Shown: piece after piece, positions 5,097-6,328 of the stretch
Layout: each line of letters opens with the position of its first letter
How positions within the stretch are numbered: position 1 is the stretch's first letter
Assembly (NCBI GenBank): GCA_963169155.1
Contig: CAUJGI010000678.1
Location: forward strand, 1 to 6,328
Direction of reading: 5' to 3'
Origin: Chloroflexota bacterium
GTDB taxonomy: Bacteria; Chloroflexota; Anaerolineae; Promineifilales; Promineifilaceae
DNA length: 6,328 bases
Position numbers and translations under genes: made by a program
The notes under the pieces: model-generated
Told to the model about the DNA's origin: nothing
What the model saw: the letters and a program-made list of their open reading frames with translations, nothing else
Database searches by the model: none

Positions 5097-6328
5097 TTAA
5101 CGCTTAGTGGCCCGGTACCAATCCAAGTGAGGTTCAGCACCCAGATACTCATCCGAAGAGGCCATAACCCCAAAATAAGGGCTGTTGATGTAATTTCCAT
5201 CCACCGCCGAAGCAACCTGGCCGCCATTGAGATATACACGAATGGCACCGTTTGCATCTACTTCAATACGCCAAGTATTGAAGTCCTTGGAGTTTCCCAC
5301 ATAAATATCTTTAAAGTTTACCAGGGTCACGCCGCGACCAATATTGTCTTGCTCATCATTATAGTCGATACGTTTAAGCTGAATTCGGAAGCTATTCTGT
5401 GGCCCGTACCACACCACCAAGAAGCGATAATAGTGGGTAAAACAGGCACTATAATCGGTACCTGGGCACGGCTGTCCATTCCAGTTTCCGCCAAAGACAA
5501 TGCCATACCCGTGCAAGTTATCCACAGTAGGATCAAACTTAATGCGGGTTTCGATAGCATAGGGTGGCTTAGGCGCTTGCGCTAATGGAGATGCGAGGGC
5601 GTAATCCCAACGCCCGCCAATTTTCAGCACAAACTCGCCATTGGCATAGTAAGAAGAATTCTCAGTATCATCCGTATCCTGCTGACGAATGGCCCAGCCA
5701 GAACCCGAATTCGAGAAGTCATCGAAGTAGTTTGTGACAGCGCACTCTACGTTCGACCAACCACTGGCAACATTATCCACCCATGCCCGTACACGGTAAC
5801 AATAATAATTGTTTGAAGATGGCGAATAAGTGAAAGCCTTGGAGGTATCAGTGCCCGCATCGTGAATGGGGGAACCCGTAAAATCAATGCTGTGTGATTC
5901 CTGAACTTCATATTGGGTAATTCCATCAACCGGTACGTTCCAGGAAGTTGTTAAAGTATTGGCTGCGGCAGTGGGGCCTGAAACAGGGTTCATCACTGGA
6001 GCAGGAACTGAATTTAATGCGATTGGGAAGTACCAGTTCAAAGATTCAACGATCGTTGTTGCTGTTGAACGCTCAAGCACTGTGTCAGAGCTATCGATTT
6101 GCACCGTATTTGTGAGGACATCATTGACCATCACGGAATCCGTTACATCAGCCGCATAGCTCAGCGTTACGGAACCCAGGCTGTCTACATCACCCGTCCA
6201 GGTTATCACATTCCCAGTATCCCCATAGCCAAGCGTGGTGGCACCGGTCGTATTGGAAATAAACGAGCCGACCTGATAGGTCAACTCCACAGGCAAGGTA
6301 TCGGTGACCAGGACCCCACTGGCCGCCA
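5097..6328 (-). CDS. Secreted surface protein, C-terminal part: DUF11-like repeat, FnIII-like domain, LamG-like domain; N-terminus beyond window
   Basis: The frame runs from the right edge to a TAA at 5097-5099, giving 409 residues of a longer protein. Residues 1-92 (counted from the edge) look like a DUF11-type beta repeat: GVLVTDTLPVELTYQVGS, then GNVITWTGDV, then VTLSYAADV and NTVQI. A linker with YFPIALNS (about 99-106) resembles the Y-L-P-hydrophobic linkers I recall in Anaerolineae secreted proteins. Residues about 108-198 look like a fibronectin type III fold (TTSWNVPVDGITQYEVQES, then YYCYRVRAWVDNVASGWSN). Residues about 200-407 look like a concanavalin A/LamG or DUF1080-like lectin sandwich (FDDFSNSGSGW, YYANGEFVLKI, GYGIVFGGNW, WRIEVDANGAIRVYLNG, YFGVMASSDEY, DWYRATKR). 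The role is probably extracellular adhesion or carbohydrate contact; no enzyme motif is seen. There is no LPXTG motif or C-terminal membrane helix, so attachment must come from elsewhere or the protein is released. The gene looks more AT-rich than the GT39 genes and lacks ACGGCCGT. A terminator follows it. Confidence 0.85.
   Translation of the reverse strand, partial: AASGVLVTDTLPVELTYQVGSFISNTTGATTLGYGDTGNVITWTGDVDSLGSVTLSYAADVTDSVMVNDVLTNTVQIDSSDTVLERSTATTIVESLNWYFPIALNSVPAPVMNPVSGPTAAANTLTTSWNVPVDGITQYEVQESHSIDFTGSPIHDAGTDTSKAFTYSPSSNNYYCYRVRAWVDNVASGWSNVECAVTNYFDDFSNSGSGWAIRQQDTDDTENSSYYANGEFVLKIGGRWDYALASPLAQAPKPPYAIETRIKFDPTVDNLHGYGIVFGGNWNGQPCPGTDYSACFTHYYRFLVVWYGPQNSFRIQLKRIDYNDEQDNIGRGVTLVNFKDIYVGNSKDFNTWRIEVDANGAIRVYLNGGQVASAVDGNYINSPYFGVMASSDEYLGAEPHLDWYRATKR

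Noticed and set aside
6294..6296. TTG as a start for the surface protein
   Set aside because: The frame continues upstream to the window edge with DUF11-like sequence (GVLVTDTLP spans this codon), so the TTG is an internal Leu codon and the true start is outside the window.

Overview
The window is a stretch of bacterial chromosome with all four genes on the minus strand. In transcription order (high to low coordinates) they are: the C-terminal 409 residues of a secreted multidomain surface protein (5097-6328, open at the right edge), a polytopic GT87-like membrane glycosyltransferase (3833-5026), an 800-residue GT39-type membrane glycosyltransferase with a large soluble C-terminal part (1368-3770), and a second GT39-type glycosyltransferase (1-1358, open at the left edge). 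Coding density is high; the longest gaps are 70 and 62 bases, so no stretch over 300 bases lacks a gene. I found no tRNA, rRNA, CRISPR array, insertion sequence or attachment site.

Organism: probably a member of Chloroflexota, class Anaerolineae or close to it. This is inferred from the protein styles as I remember them (GT39 proteins with 'FDPNWLAHGRLVTPD' and 'SDLDWGQDL' motifs and a beta-rich tail; a secreted protein with a DUF11 repeat, a 'YFPIAL' linker, an FnIII-like domain and a LamG-like domain) and was not checked by any search. The two GT39 genes look clearly GC-rich; the surface protein gene looks more AT-rich.

Layout and function: a rho-independent terminator (11-bp perfect stem followed by TTTTTT) closes the surface-protein gene and lies directly against the start of the GT87-like gene. 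The three glycosyltransferase genes then follow with gaps of 62 and 9 bases, which suggests one operon. All three look like GT-C fold enzymes that would use lipid-phosphate-linked sugars on the outer face of the membrane; a role in cell-envelope glycan or glycoprotein assembly is an inference, and neither donor nor acceptor can be read from the sequence.

The most unusual signals are not genes. An 8-base palindrome, ACGGCCGT, occurs 11 times exactly within the first 4.6 kb and never in the last 1.7 kb, and nine of the 11 copies are read in one codon phase as Thr-Ala-Val. In addition, a heptanucleotide tandem array (six units, CGGTAAT/CGGTGAA) lies in frame inside the left-edge glycosyltransferase gene. 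No new defence, mobile or regulatory system was found.
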